DNA from: Pedobacter nyackensis
GTDB lineage: Bacteria; Bacteroidota; Bacteroidia; Sphingobacteriales; Sphingobacteriaceae
NCBI RefSeq assembly: GCF_900176505.1
Contig: NZ_FWYB01000024.1
Span: 1-47,419, forward strand
DNA length: 47,419 nt
Direction: 5' to 3'
Both the position numbers and the translations under genes were made by a program. The notes beneath the pieces were generated by a model, which saw nothing but the letters and a program-made list of their open reading frames with translations, made no database searches and had not been told where the DNA came from. Numbering within the stretch: position 1 is the stretch's first letter; the number at the start of each line of letters is the position of its first letter. Shown piece by piece: positions 16,845-25,786 of this stretch.

Positions 16845-17746
16845 AACAACGCTGCTCTTATGTTTTCCTGATCTTCTTTTTCTCTTATTTCCATACTGTA
16901 GCTCAGGAGCTAAATACAAGAGTACAGGTAATGGCACCTACAGTTCCCAACATCAACAAAAGAAACTTAGAGGTGCTTCAAAACACAATTAGGGAGTTCC
17001 TGAACAACAATAAATGGACTAACGAAACTTATACTGCTCTGGAACGTATTGAGTGTAATTTCGTGATCACCATTACGGCCTGGGATGGTAGCTCAGGCTA
17101 TAAGGCAGAAGCACAAATCCAATCAAGCAGACCCGTTTACAATACTGCTTATAACAGCACCCTACTTAATATTAGCGACAAAGATTTTGATTTCAATTAC
17201 AACGAAGGGCAATCTCTGGATTTCTCTGACCAGAACTTCATTTCTAACCTGAGCTCCCTGCTTAGTTTTTATGCTTACACCATCATTGGGTTAGACAAGG
17301 ATAGCTTTAACAAGCTTGGTGGCACCATTTCATACAACAAGGCTCAGAATATTCTAAATATTGCTCAGGTATCCGGAAATAAAGGCTGGAAAGCTTTCGA
17401 CGGTTTAAGAAACAGGTATTGGCTAAATGAGAATCTCCAAAATAAAGGATTCGAAGAACTGAGAAAGTTCATTTACGATTACCATCTTAACGGTCTCGAC
17501 AGGATACAGGAAGATCCGGCTAAAGGTTCTAAAAAGATGCTTTCCCTGTTGTCAGATTTAAAGCAACTGGATAAGCAAAAAGTAGGATCAATTTTTCCGA
17601 ATATGTATTTTGCCACTAAGGCGGATGAACTGGTAAACCTCCTCGCTCCTGCCGATCCTCAGGATAAAATCAAAGCATTTAACCTGCTTTCAGAAATTGA
17701 TCCGGCCAATATCAACAAATACGAAGCTTTAAGAAGCAACCGCTAA
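16841..17746 (+). CDS. porD: PorD-like protein (DUF4835)
   Basis: The 301-residue protein starts with a signal peptide ending near VAQ (residue 21) and continues with ELNTRVQVMAPTVPNINKRN, the typical opening of DUF4835, a Bacteroidota family linked to the type IX secretion system and named PorD. Later stretches such as DGLRNRYWLNENLQNKGFEELR and YDYHLNGLDRI fit the family. It overlaps coaBC by four bases. In related genomes the same gene is found between coaBC and recN; here a BlaI/M56 pair separates it from recN. The biochemical role is not settled. Confidence 0.85.
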   Translation: MKQRCSYVFLIFFFSYFHTVAQELNTRVQVMAPTVPNINKRNLEVLQNTIREFLNNNKWTNETYTALERIECNFVITITAWDGSSGYKAEAQIQSSRPVYNTAYNSTLLNISDKDFDFNYNEGQSLDFSDQNFISNLSSLLSFYAYTIIGLDKDSFNKLGGTISYNKAQNILNIAQVSGNKGWKAFDGLRNRYWLNENLQNKGFEELRKFIYDYHLNGLDRIQEDPAKGSKKMLSLLSDLKQLDKQKVGSIFPNMYFATKADELVNLLAPADPQDKIKAFNLLSEIDPANINKYEALRSNR

Positions 17747-17793
17747 CAGGCAGTTAAACTATTTTGCAAAAAAATGTTAAATAATTTCGCATC

Positions 17794-17833
17794 TACGAAC
17801 AGATTCGTATATTTGATTACGAAACAATTCGTA
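17794..17833 (+). promoter_or_regulatory. blaI-type promoter with two operators
   Basis: Two copies of TACGAA-N4-TTCGTA lie at 17794-17809 and 17818-17833, centres 24 bp apart. A perfect -7 element TATATTTG (17808-17815) sits between them, so the second operator covers the expected transcription start. The repressor gene begins at 17844. This layout strongly suggests autoregulation by the BlaI/MecI-type repressor encoded directly downstream. Confidence 0.85.
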
Positions 17834-17843
17834 GAAGGAAGAT

Positions 17844-18227
17844 ATGACAGCAGCACCGAGCCCGAGACCAACTGAAAGTGAACTTGAAATCCTACAGATC
17901 CTGTGGGACAAGGGTAACTGTACAGTTAGGGAAGTACATGAAATTTTAGAAAAAAGCAAAGATGCCGGTTATACCACCACACTTAAATTGATGCAAATTA
18001 TGCATGAAAAAGGACTGGTAGCCAGAGACACTTCTTCTAAAACGCACATTTACCGGGCATTGGTAAACCAGGAAAAAACCCAGCAGCATTTGGTGAATAA
18101 AATGATCGACAACGTTTTTAATGGTTCTGCAGCCCGGATGGTGATGCAGGCGCTAGGTAATCACAAGGCGAGTAAAGATGAGATTGATTCGATAAAGAAA
18201 TATTTAGATGAATTAAGCAATCAATAA
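17844..18227 (+). CDS. BlaI/MecI/CopY-family repressor
   Basis: A 127-residue winged-helix repressor with the family pattern PTESELEILQILWDKGNCTVREVHEIL, GYTTTLKLMQIMHEKGLV and a C-terminal dimerisation part. Family members are dimers inactivated by proteolysis triggered by an adjacent M56 membrane peptidase. That partner is encoded next, two bases after the stop. An AAGGAAG stretch just before the ATG may serve as a ribosome site. Two TACGAA-N4-TTCGTA dyads flank the promoter. No beta-lactamase or mecA-like target is nearby, so the regulated function is unknown and may be just this pair. Confidence 0.93.
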   Translation: MTAAPSPRPTESELEILQILWDKGNCTVREVHEILEKSKDAGYTTTLKLMQIMHEKGLVARDTSSKTHIYRALVNQEKTQQHLVNKMIDNVFNGSAARMVMQALGNHKASKDEIDSIKKYLDELSNQ

Positions 18228-18229
18228 AA

Positions 18230-19984
18230 ATGGAAGCAATTGTAAACAATCTGATCAAGGCCATTGGCTGGGGTATTTTTCACTCCCTATGGCAGGCGGC
18301 AATTATTTATGGAATCTTACTGGCCCTGGTGAGTATTTTCCCCAAGATGACCGCGAGATTAAAGCATAACCTGGCATATGGGGCCATGTGCCTGATGTTT
18401 GCAACCTTTACCATAACCTTTTTCGCTGTTTTTAAATGGCCCGCAAACAATGAGCAGTTAGTACGATCCAGTTTCGGAGATCAAATGACTACTGAACGAC
18501 ATGAAGCAAGTTTATCAGCAAGTATCAGTAATCAGACCGAACAGCTTTTTCCTTACCTCGTGGCTATATATGCCATTGGGATACTGTTCCAGCTACTTAT
18601 CCTTGGCATAGGATATAAAAAGCTCCAAACACTAAAGCAATCAGGAAAATCACCGGTTCCCGCAAATTGGCAGAAGCTTTTCGAAGCGTTACGTGTTAAA
18701 CTGGGCATACTCAGACCCGTCGTTTTTTACCTTTCCGAACAAGTAAATGTCCCATTAGTGATCGGCTATTTCAAACCCATAGTTTTGTTTCCTGTCGCAC
18801 TGGTGGCACAACTCGATATTGATGAAGTTGAAGCCATACTCGTGCACGAACTTTCACACATCCGCAGAAATGACTACCTCTTTAACCTAATTAAAACGGC
18901 TATTGAAACACTGATGTTCTTTAACCCTTTCATCTGGCTAAGCAACAAGTATATCAATATAGAACGTGAGCATGCCTGCGACGACCTGGTACTTAAACTT
19001 ACTGGGACTCCATTAACTTATGCCCATGCCTTGCTAAAACTCGAAATTCTAAAAGATAAAACCACTCCTGCCCTCTCCATGGCAGCAGCTGGAAAAGAAC
19101 AACATTTATATCAACGAATTAAAAGAATCACAGATATGAAAACAAATTACATGAGTGCAAAGCAACAGATCTTTGCCATTACGCTAACTATAGCTACCGT
19201 AATTTCACTCGCATGGGTCAGTCCTGCTAAAACAGCGCCTGCAATAGTAAAAACGACTATATCTCACCAAGAAATAACTGTACAACAGATACAAGAGAAC
19301 AAAATCAACAAAAAACAACGGCTTAAACCGTCCAAAGTACCCGGTTTGTGCCAAGATACAACCAAGAAAAAAAATAAATTCAAAATCGTGACTGTTGATG
19401 CGAAAGGCAATAAAAAGGAATACAATTCGGTTAAAGAAATGCCCGACAGTCTAAGAAAGGAAGTGATCAAGGATACTTTTGTAAATATGGATAATTTCCA
19501 TTTAGACAACTTCCAGGTTAACCTGGATTCGGTACTCGGCAAAAAAATGCTCTTCCTGAAATCCCCTGAATGGCAAGCCAACATGAAAAGCATGTCGGAA
19601 GAAATTAAAAAGAAATTCCACGATGTAGAATGGAAAAAACAACAGATAGACATTCAGAAACAAACTGAGGAGATCAAGAAGCATTTCAACTCTCGGGAGT
19701 GGAAAAAACAGCAAAAAGAAATCAAAGATCATGCAATGGAATTGCGCCTGAAATTCGACTCACCTGAATTCAAAGAAAACTTAAAAAAACAGATTGAAGA
19801 GGCTAAAAAAAGCGCAAAAAATGTGCAGGCATACCTTTCTTCCACTGCATTTAAGAAAAAAATTGACGAAGCAAAAGCCCTTGAAAGCTCCAACGAATTT
19901 AAAGAGCTGAAAAAGAAATTTGATGCTGATGTGGAAGCACTAAAGCATAAAAAACTGAGGGAACCAGACAACGTTCCTTTTTAA
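18230..19984 (+). CDS. BlaR1-type M56 membrane metallopeptidase with repetitive C-terminus
   Basis: This 584-residue inner-membrane protein has transmembrane segments near residues 12-37, 47-68 and 108-130, a zinc peptidase site HELSH (H206, E207, H210) with the third ligand in EREHACD (residues 245-251), and a fourth membrane segment near 307-330. It should sense a signal and cleave the BlaI-type repressor. Unlike BlaR1 it lacks a penicillin-binding sensor domain. Instead, residues about 370-584 are highly charged and contain irregular repeats beginning E-W/F-K (SPEWQ, VEWKKQQ, REWKKQQ, PEFKEN, TAFKKK, NEFKEL), likely helical and periplasmic. A terminator follows. Confidence 0.9.
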   Translation: MEAIVNNLIKAIGWGIFHSLWQAAIIYGILLALVSIFPKMTARLKHNLAYGAMCLMFATFTITFFAVFKWPANNEQLVRSSFGDQMTTERHEASLSASISNQTEQLFPYLVAIYAIGILFQLLILGIGYKKLQTLKQSGKSPVPANWQKLFEALRVKLGILRPVVFYLSEQVNVPLVIGYFKPIVLFPVALVAQLDIDEVEAILVHELSHIRRNDYLFNLIKTAIETLMFFNPFIWLSNKYINIEREHACDDLVLKLTGTPLTYAHALLKLEILKDKTTPALSMAAAGKEQHLYQRIKRITDMKTNYMSAKQQIFAITLTIATVISLAWVSPAKTAPAIVKTTISHQEITVQQIQENKINKKQRLKPSKVPGLCQDTTKKKNKFKIVTVDAKGNKKEYNSVKEMPDSLRKEVIKDTFVNMDNFHLDNFQVNLDSVLGKKMLFLKSPEWQANMKSMSEEIKKKFHDVEWKKQQIDIQKQTEEIKKHFNSREWKKQQKEIKDHAMELRLKFDSPEFKENLKKQIEEAKKSAKNVQAYLSSTAFKKKIDEAKALESSNEFKELKKKFDADVEALKHKKLREPDNVPF

Positions 19985-20019
19985 CATGACCATTTTTTAA
20001 TAACATACACACAATCAAG

Positions 20020-20047
20020 GGCAGGAGATAATCTTCTGCCTTTTTTT
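20020..20047 (+). terminator. Intrinsic terminator after the M56 gene
   Basis: GGCAGGAG (20020-20027), loop ATAAT, CTTCTGCC (20033-20040), then TTTTTTT. The stem has one G-U pair. It separates the repressor/peptidase pair from recN. Confidence 0.9.
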
Positions 20048-20086
20048 GTGGATCGTCATTAAAGTTTTCCTAATTTAGCAGTGTAT

Positions 20087-21748
20087 ATGCTGCAAAAACT
20101 TTCCATCCGTAATTACGCTTTGATAGACAGTGTTGATCTGGAACTTGACAAAGGTTTAAACATCATCACAGGTGAAACAGGTGCCGGTAAATCGATCATG
20201 CTTGGCGCATTATCGCTGATACTTGGGCAACGAGCCGAAACAAAGTATTTTTTTAATCAGGATAAGAAATGTATTATAGAAGGCTGGTTCTTACTGGCCG
20301 ACAAACAGCTGCAAAGCTTGTTTGAAGAAAATGACCTGGATTTTTATAAAGAGAATACTTTAAGAAGGGAAATCTCGACAGATGGAAAATCGAGAGCCTT
20401 TATCAATGATACGCCGGTAACGCTTACAGTAATGAAGCAGATTGGGGAACGGTTGATAGATATCCATTCGCAGCATGCCACTTTAGAGATTAGTGACCCT
20501 TCGTTTCAACTCTCTGTTGTGGATACACTTGCCGATCACCAGTCCTTATTAACCGATTACCGCACCAAGTTTAAGCAGTACAAACAACAGCAACAGCATT
20601 TAACAGAATTGCAGACCAAAGCCAATGAGGCCCGGAACAAGCAGGACTACGAGCAGTTTCTGTTTAATGAACTGGAAAGTGCAAACCTGAAAAATGATGA
20701 ACAGGAAAAACACGAGACTGAACTGCAAATGCTGAACAATGCAGAGAGCATTAAAAGAAGCTTACTTACAGGATTCAATTTACTAAGTGAGCAGGAAACC
20801 GCAGTACTACCTATTTTAAAGGAAGTGGTTGGTATGTTACAAGGCATTGAGAAGTTTAACCCTGCTTACGAGGCTTTATCTGACCGTCTGCGTTCGGCTT
20901 TAATAGAATTAAAAGATATTGCTGCTGAAACTTCAGCTCTGGAGGAACATATTGTTTTTAATCCATCGAGGATTGAGGAGATTAATGTCAGACTTGACCT
21001 GATCTACAGCCTTCAGCAAAAACACCGGGTAAATAACATTGAAGAATTACTCAGCATACAAAATCAAATATCCGATAACCTGGCTAATCTTTTGGGCAGT
21101 GACGAAGAGATTGAGCGGCTGATAAAGGCATTAGAGCTGATGCACGCCGATCTGGAAAAAATGGCCGTAAAGCTGACTGCAAACCGCAGCAAGGCAATTC
21201 TCACGACCGAAGCCAGTGTAGGAAAAGTACTGCAGAAAGTAGGTATGCCGAATGCAAAAATAAAAATTGAACAATCTGCCACTGCAGAATTAAATAAGGA
21301 TGGGAAAGACTTGATCAGCCTGCTATTCTCGGCCAATAGTGGACAGCCTCCGGCTCCTGTTGGTAAAGTAGCCTCTGGTGGAGAGCTTTCACGTTTAATG
21401 CTGGCCATTAAATCTATCATGGCCAAACATACCTCCTTGCCTACCCTGATTTTTGACGAAATTGATACGGGGATTTCAGGTGAGACAGCTTTGCGAGTTG
21501 GAGATGTAATTGGAGAGCTTGAAGAAAATATGCAGGTGATCTGTATTACCCATCTTCCACAAATTGCAGCCAAAGGCGATGCTCATTATTTTGTGTATAA
21601 AAACGAGCAGAGCGAGCGTACTACAACAGGTATTCGTAAGCTTGGCAATGCCGATCGGGTAAATGCCATTGCGGAAATGCTGAGCGGTAAAACACCAGGT
21701 ATTTCGGCCATGGAGAATGCCAAAGACCTACTGGGTTATAAAAACTAA
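20087..21748 (+). CDS. recN: DNA repair protein RecN
   Basis: RecN is an SMC-like ATPase used in double-strand break repair. The 553-residue protein has Walker A GETGAGKS (residues 29-36), a long coiled-coil middle with many glutamine/glutamate residues (about 150-370), the ABC signature ASGGELSRLMLAIKS, Walker B LPTLIFDEIDTGISGE and the H-loop CITHLPQIAAKGDAHYFVYK. ATG at 20087 is preferred to an in-frame GTG at 20081 because family proteins start MLxxLxIRNYALID. A -7-like TAATTTAG ends 8 bases before the ATG. Confidence 0.96.
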   Translation: MLQKLSIRNYALIDSVDLELDKGLNIITGETGAGKSIMLGALSLILGQRAETKYFFNQDKKCIIEGWFLLADKQLQSLFEENDLDFYKENTLRREISTDGKSRAFINDTPVTLTVMKQIGERLIDIHSQHATLEISDPSFQLSVVDTLADHQSLLTDYRTKFKQYKQQQQHLTELQTKANEARNKQDYEQFLFNELESANLKNDEQEKHETELQMLNNAESIKRSLLTGFNLLSEQETAVLPILKEVVGMLQGIEKFNPAYEALSDRLRSALIELKDIAAETSALEEHIVFNPSRIEEINVRLDLIYSLQQKHRVNNIEELLSIQNQISDNLANLLGSDEEIERLIKALELMHADLEKMAVKLTANRSKAILTTEASVGKVLQKVGMPNAKIKIEQSATAELNKDGKDLISLLFSANSGQPPAPVGKVASGGELSRLMLAIKSIMAKHTSLPTLIFDEIDTGISGETALRVGDVIGELEENMQVICITHLPQIAAKGDAHYFVYKNEQSERTTTGIRKLGNADRVNAIAEMLSGKTPGISAMENAKDLLGYKN

Positions 21749-21808
21749 ATGTCTCATTCTGCAAAAGAAAAATTCATTAACTTCGGCCTGTTTTAAAACA
21801 GAAATACT

Positions 21809-22627
21809 ATGTATAACTTATTAAAAGGTAAACGAGGTATCATTACAGGTGCTTTAGATCAAAACTCCATTGCCTGGAAAGTTGCTGAAAAAGCACATGA
21901 AGAAGGTGCTTCATTTGTTTTAACAAATGCTCCTATCGCTATGCGTATGGGAGAAATCAATGCTTTGGCTGAAAAAACAGGATCACAGATTGTTCCTGCC
22001 GACGCTACCAACGTTGATGAGCTGACTAATTTGTTTACCCAATCACAAGAAATATTAGGAGGTAAAATAGATTTTGTACTGCACTCTATCGGTATGAGCG
22101 TAAACATCCGTAAAAAAATACCTTATACTGAATCAAACTATGATTACTTTATGAAAGGTATTGATGTTTCAGCTATGTCGTTCCATAAAATGCTTGCTGT
22201 TGCTAAAAAGTTAGATGCCATTAGTGAAGGTGGTAGTGTGGTAGCCCTTACTTACATGGCTGCACAACGTACTTATCCTTTCTATACTGATATGGCTGAC
22301 ATCAAAGCAATGCTTGAGTCGATAGCACGTAGTTTTGGCTACCACTATGGCTTAGAGAAAAAAGTACGTATCAACACCGTATCTCAATCGCCAACTAAAA
22401 CTACTGCTGGTACGGGTATTAAAGGTTTCGGTGATTTCTATGACTATGCTAATGCTATTGCTCCATTGGGTAATGCAGATGCCGAATCATGTGCAGATTA
22501 CTGTATCACGTTATTCTCTGATTTAACCCGTATGGTTACTATGCAGAATCTTTTCCATGATGGCGGTTACTCTTCAACAGGAGTGAGTGACATAGTGATG
22601 CAGAAAATGGGATTAGAAGATCAATAA
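21809..22627 (+). CDS. fabI: Enoyl-ACP reductase FabI
   Basis: FabI reduces trans-2-enoyl-ACP with NADH, the last step in each cycle of fatty-acid elongation. The 272-residue protein is a short-chain dehydrogenase relative with the FabI nucleotide-binding start GKRGIITGALDQNSIAWKVAEKAHEEGA, LHSIGMS and the catalytic Y-x6-K in PFYTDMADIKAM, followed by INTVSQSPTKTTAGTGI. The length is normal for FabI. A strong hairpin follows 9 bp after the stop. Whether it shares transcripts with recN, 60 bp upstream, is uncertain. Confidence 0.95.
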   Translation: MYNLLKGKRGIITGALDQNSIAWKVAEKAHEEGASFVLTNAPIAMRMGEINALAEKTGSQIVPADATNVDELTNLFTQSQEILGGKIDFVLHSIGMSVNIRKKIPYTESNYDYFMKGIDVSAMSFHKMLAVAKKLDAISEGGSVVALTYMAAQRTYPFYTDMADIKAMLESIARSFGYHYGLEKKVRINTVSQSPTKTTAGTGIKGFGDFYDYANAIAPLGNADAESCADYCITLFSDLTRMVTMQNLFHDGGYSSTGVSDIVMQKMGLEDQ

Positions 22628-22636
22628 ACATATTTT

Positions 22637-22666
22637 TTAGGATAGGTATACGCATACCTATCCTAA
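22637..22666 (+). terminator. Hairpin terminator after fabI
   Basis: TTAGGATAGGTAT (22637-22649) and ATACCTATCCTAA (22654-22666) form a perfect 13-bp stem with loop ACGC. The T-run precedes the stem on the + strand and after it only TTCTG follows; the hairpin itself is very stable. Confidence 0.7.
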
Positions 22667-22684
22667 TTCTGTACATTCGCCTTC

Positions 22685-23920
22685 ATGAAAAAAATCCTGT
22701 TCATACTACTGCTCAACCTATTAACAGGACATTACGCCTTCTCTCAAAACTCATTCTCTATAACAGGTAGTGTTAGAGACCAAAAAGAAAGTCTTCCAGG
22801 TGCTGGTGTATATTTAAGTGGCTACAAAGTCTCCTCTGTAGCCGATAATGAAGGTAAATTCAAAATTAGTAACCTTAAGCCGGGAAATTATGATTTACTG
22901 GTACAAATGGTTGGTTATCTTCCCTACTCAAAAAGTGTGATCATCTCAGATAAATCAGTTCAGGTTGAACTAATTTTAAAGGAAAGTACCACAACTTTAA
23001 ATGAAGTAGTGATTCGCGCTGATCCAAACAGGGCCAAGTATATTAAGCAATTTAAAGAGTTCTTTATTGGCACCAGCCCAAATGCTACCCAGTGTAAGAT
23101 ATTAAACCCACAGGTATTAAATATTGATTACGATGTAACCAAGAGCCTGCTGACAATAAAAACCTCCGAATTCTTAATTGTTGAAAATAAGGCTTTGGGC
23201 TACCGGTTAAAATATATGCTGGATAACTTTGAATACAATTCCAGAACACGCATCATCTATTTTTCAGGCCATCCTTTTTTTGAAGAATTAAAAGCTTCGG
23301 GTACAAAGCTAAAAAAGTACATAGATAAGCGCGAAACGGCCTATTATGGCTCTTCGCAACATTTCTTCAGATCTCTGTATGCAGGAAATGCCAGCGAGCA
23401 GGGCTTTATCATGAACAAAATGATAAAAATACCTAACCCTAACCGCTATCCCGACAGCATTATTTATAAAAACCTTGTCAGACTAAAAACTCCGGCAAAG
23501 TCAACTGTCATCAGTAAAGGAACAATGCTAAGAGACAGTGCAATGATCTCGTTCTGGCTAAAGCAACAGGACATGCCTAAATACGTGGATTATCTGGACC
23601 GCAAAGAAATTTCAGCAGAGAATGTGATATCCACATTTAATCAAAATTTAAAAATGCTGGACTGTAGTGGAGCATTGGCCATCAGCTATACCAAAGAAAA
23701 AGAATCCCTGGCCTATTCCAAGACAGGATTCTGGGTGTTCCGACCGCTCAATATACCTGATTATGAAATATCTGTAGCCAATTTAACGCAAAACGCAGTC
23801 CGATTTTATGAAAATGGCAGCGTATATGATTCCAGAGCTATGCTTTATGAAGGTTTTTGGGCTTATGAAAAAGTAGCAGATATGGTTCCTATGGATTATA
23901 TCCCATTGGCAAAAAAGTAA
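22685..23920 (+). CDS. Exported protein with carboxypeptidase-regulatory-like domain
   Basis: The 411-residue protein has a signal peptide ending near AFSQ (residue 20), then a CarboxypepD_reg-like beta-sandwich (SITGSVRDQKESLPGAGVYL to QVELILKES, about residues 23-102). The remainder has no barrel; it includes TSEFLIVENKALGYRLKYML, FSGHPFFEEL and FWLKQQDMPKYVDYLDRK, a pattern seen in many uncharacterised Bacteroidota envelope proteins. A function cannot be stated. It has its own promoter region after the fabI terminator, with a -7-like TACATTCG ending 5 bases before the ATG, and is separated from the sigma factor gene by 76 bp. Confidence 0.85.
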   Translation: MKKILFILLLNLLTGHYAFSQNSFSITGSVRDQKESLPGAGVYLSGYKVSSVADNEGKFKISNLKPGNYDLLVQMVGYLPYSKSVIISDKSVQVELILKESTTTLNEVVIRADPNRAKYIKQFKEFFIGTSPNATQCKILNPQVLNIDYDVTKSLLTIKTSEFLIVENKALGYRLKYMLDNFEYNSRTRIIYFSGHPFFEELKASGTKLKKYIDKRETAYYGSSQHFFRSLYAGNASEQGFIMNKMIKIPNPNRYPDSIIYKNLVRLKTPAKSTVISKGTMLRDSAMISFWLKQQDMPKYVDYLDRKEISAENVISTFNQNLKMLDCSGALAISYTKEKESLAYSKTGFWVFRPLNIPDYEISVANLTQNAVRFYENGSVYDSRAMLYEGFWAYEKVADMVPMDYIPLAKK

Positions 23921-23963
23921 ACACTATTGATCTAATTTTAACATTCAGTTAAAGTAAGGCCGC

Positions 23964-23971
23964 TACATTTG
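23964..23971 (+). promoter_or_regulatory. -7 promoter element before the ECF sigma gene
   Basis: TACATTTG matches TAnnTTTG exactly and lies 25 bp before the GTG start. The -33 region is weak. Between them and the start is a small inverted repeat, AGCATA and TATGCT, with a 4-base centre. Confidence 0.5.
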
Positions 23972-23996
23972 AAGCATAGATTTATGCTCAATTACT

Positions 23997-24590
23997 GTGG
24001 ATCAGCTAGATAAAAGCCTGCTAAAAGAATTAATTATCTTATTAAAGAAGAGTGACAATACGGCTTTTAACAAGGTGTATGCACTTTATAGGAGCAAAAT
24101 TTACCGCTTTGCATGGCGCTTTGTAAGGTGTGATGAATCTGCTGCAGAGCTTACTCAATTGGCTTTTGTTCATTTATGGAAGTACAGAGATAGCATCAAC
24201 GAGGAAAAGGACTTTAACGCCTACCTGCTCACCATTACCAAAAACCTGGTCTACAAAGAGTTTCAGCGGAAAGCTAAACTGACCACCTACCACCTCTCGC
24301 ATGATAAAGCGGAACCAGGTCATGATCCGATAAACAGTTCCATGAATTTAAAGGACTATACCAATCTGGCTGCAAAAGCTATTGACGGCTTGCCTCCCCA
24401 AACTAAAAAGGTATTTAAGCTGAGTCGCGATGAAGGCGCATCTTACGAATGTATAGCCGAGCAACTCAACATTTCTAAAAACACCGTTCACAGTCATATT
24501 GCAAAATCTTTGAGCCACATCAGAGCTTATTTTAAGGTCCATACTCCAGAAACTGTACTGGCAATTTTCAGCTGTTTGAATTTATTTTAA
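23997..24590 (+). CDS. ECF RNA polymerase sigma factor (FecI-like)
   Basis: A 197-residue sigma-70 family protein with region 2 (YRSKIYRFAWRFVRCDESA, ELTQLAFVHLWKYRD, FNAYLLTITKNLVYKEF) and region 4 (AIDGLPPQTKKVFKLSRDEG, IAEQLNISKNTVHSHIAKSL). Such factors with a following FecR are released by signals from an outer-membrane TonB receptor and then transcribe that receptor. The start is GTG at 23997 (VDQLDK), the best frame start seen. The next genes are fecR and an STN-bearing TonB receptor, so the three probably form a signalling unit. Confidence 0.92.
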   Translation: MDQLDKSLLKELIILLKKSDNTAFNKVYALYRSKIYRFAWRFVRCDESAAELTQLAFVHLWKYRDSINEEKDFNAYLLTITKNLVYKEFQRKAKLTTYHLSHDKAEPGHDPINSSMNLKDYTNLAAKAIDGLPPQTKKVFKLSRDEGASYECIAEQLNISKNTVHSHIAKSLSHIRAYFKVHTPETVLAIFSCLNLF

Positions 24591-24672
24591 AAATAAATCA
24601 TCTTCGACTAGACACTTGGTCATTTAGCGAGATATATACTTATATACAGGAGGCATCAGCCCCGCATAAGTA

Positions 24673-25665
24673 ATGAAAGCGAATACCGAAGAAGAGATAA
24701 AAGAAATATTTAAGCTATATCTGAATCAGCGAAGCGCGCCGGAACAGGAAGCTATGCTTTTTGCTTATATCAATAAGCATGAAAATACGCAAGACCTGTT
24801 TCAAGAGGAAATCGACAAAGTTTGGGATGAAGAAATCGATGAACCGGCTGTTGAACGGATTACGATAAACAAAAACCGTACTATTCGTATGTGGATAAAA
24901 TATGCAGCATGTTTATTCCTGGTTTGCGGGTTTGTCTTGTCATGGCATATGATCCAACAGCGACAGGAATACAGCCAGCCTTCTGCCGTCGAGATTACTA
25001 AAACGACCAGACGTGGTGAAAAGTTGAAATTACTCCTTCCCGACAGTTCTGTGGTTTACCTGAATGCGATGAGTAAGCTTAGCTTCCCAAAGCGTTTTGA
25101 ACCTGGTAAAAAAAGGGAAATAAAATTAGAAGGAGAAGCTTTTTTTGAAGTCAAACATGATTCTAACCGCCCCTTTATTGTCCACAGTGGAGCCTTACAA
25201 ACCCGTGTACTGGGCACTTCATTCAACATCAATGCTTATGCAGACAACAAAACATACAGTGTTTCTGTGCGAACAGGTAAAGTTGGTGTGTCGGAAGTAA
25301 ATAAAAGCGGACAAAAACAACTCTCCCTATTGCTCCCCGGAAAGCATTTGGTATACAACTTAGCTAGCAAAAAATATACGATTGCAACACGAAGGGCTAC
25401 TGAGTTTAACAGTTGGACAACAAACCGTTTCATTTTCAAAAACGAGACATTAGGCAATATACTGGCCAGCTTAAAACGAAGCTATCCTGTTGATTTTAAA
25501 ATCAACAACACTAAGCTATTGAGCTGTCGTTTTAATGCCACCTTCACTAATCGAAACATCAAAGAAATTGCCGATCAGCTACAAACTATGAGTGGTGGCG
25601 GTATACATTACAAATTTAATCTTAACAACACAATTATTACCTTTTGGGGGGAGGTTTGCCAATGA
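24673..25665 (+). CDS. FecR-family anti-sigma factor
   Basis: This 330-residue inner-membrane protein has a cytoplasmic N-terminal part (residues 1-75), one transmembrane helix (about 77-97, WIKYAACLFLVCGFVLSW), the periplasmic FecR domain (KLLLPDSSVVYLNAMSKLSF, IKLEGEAFFEVKHD, FIVHSGALQTRVLGTSFNI) and a C-terminal DUF4974-type STN-like domain (FIFKNETLGNILASLKRSY onward). It should hold the preceding ECF sigma factor and receive a signal from the STN domain of the TonB receptor encoded next. Two hairpins separate it from that receptor gene. Confidence 0.93.
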   Translation: MKANTEEEIKEIFKLYLNQRSAPEQEAMLFAYINKHENTQDLFQEEIDKVWDEEIDEPAVERITINKNRTIRMWIKYAACLFLVCGFVLSWHMIQQRQEYSQPSAVEITKTTRRGEKLKLLLPDSSVVYLNAMSKLSFPKRFEPGKKREIKLEGEAFFEVKHDSNRPFIVHSGALQTRVLGTSFNINAYADNKTYSVSVRTGKVGVSEVNKSGQKQLSLLLPGKHLVYNLASKKYTIATRRATEFNSWTTNRFIFKNETLGNILASLKRSYPVDFKINNTKLLSCRFNATFTNRNIKEIADQLQTMSGGGIHYKFNLNNTIITFWGEVCQ

Positions 25666-25671
25666 TCTAAA

Positions 25672-25693
25672 AAAGAATGGCTACCCATTCTTT
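25672..25693 (+). terminator. First hairpin after fecR
   Basis: AAAGAATGG (25672-25680), loop CTAC, CCATTCTTT (25685-25693): a perfect 9-bp stem starting 6 bp after the fecR stop, with A-rich and T-rich flanks. Confidence 0.6.
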
Positions 25694-25711
25694 AAAATTT
25701 AAACAATAAAA

Positions 25712-25737
25712 AACCACCCTGCTGTAACAGGGCGGTT
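25712..25737 (+). terminator. Second hairpin after fecR
   Basis: AACCACCCTG (25712-25721), loop CTGTAA, CAGGGCGGTT (25728-25737), one mismatch, then CTTATAAAA. With the first hairpin it should end sigma/fecR transcription and leave the receptor to its own, probably sigma-dependent, promoter at 25738-25786. Confidence 0.7.
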
Positions 25738-25786
25738 CTTATAAAACGTTTCGTAACTCTTGAAAATTAAAAAACCTTTTGAAACT

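Noticed and set aside
18230..19984. Beta-lactam sensor BlaR1
   Set aside because: The protein lacks the penicillin-binding sensor domain and no beta-lactamase is close, so only the M56 peptidase assignment is kept.
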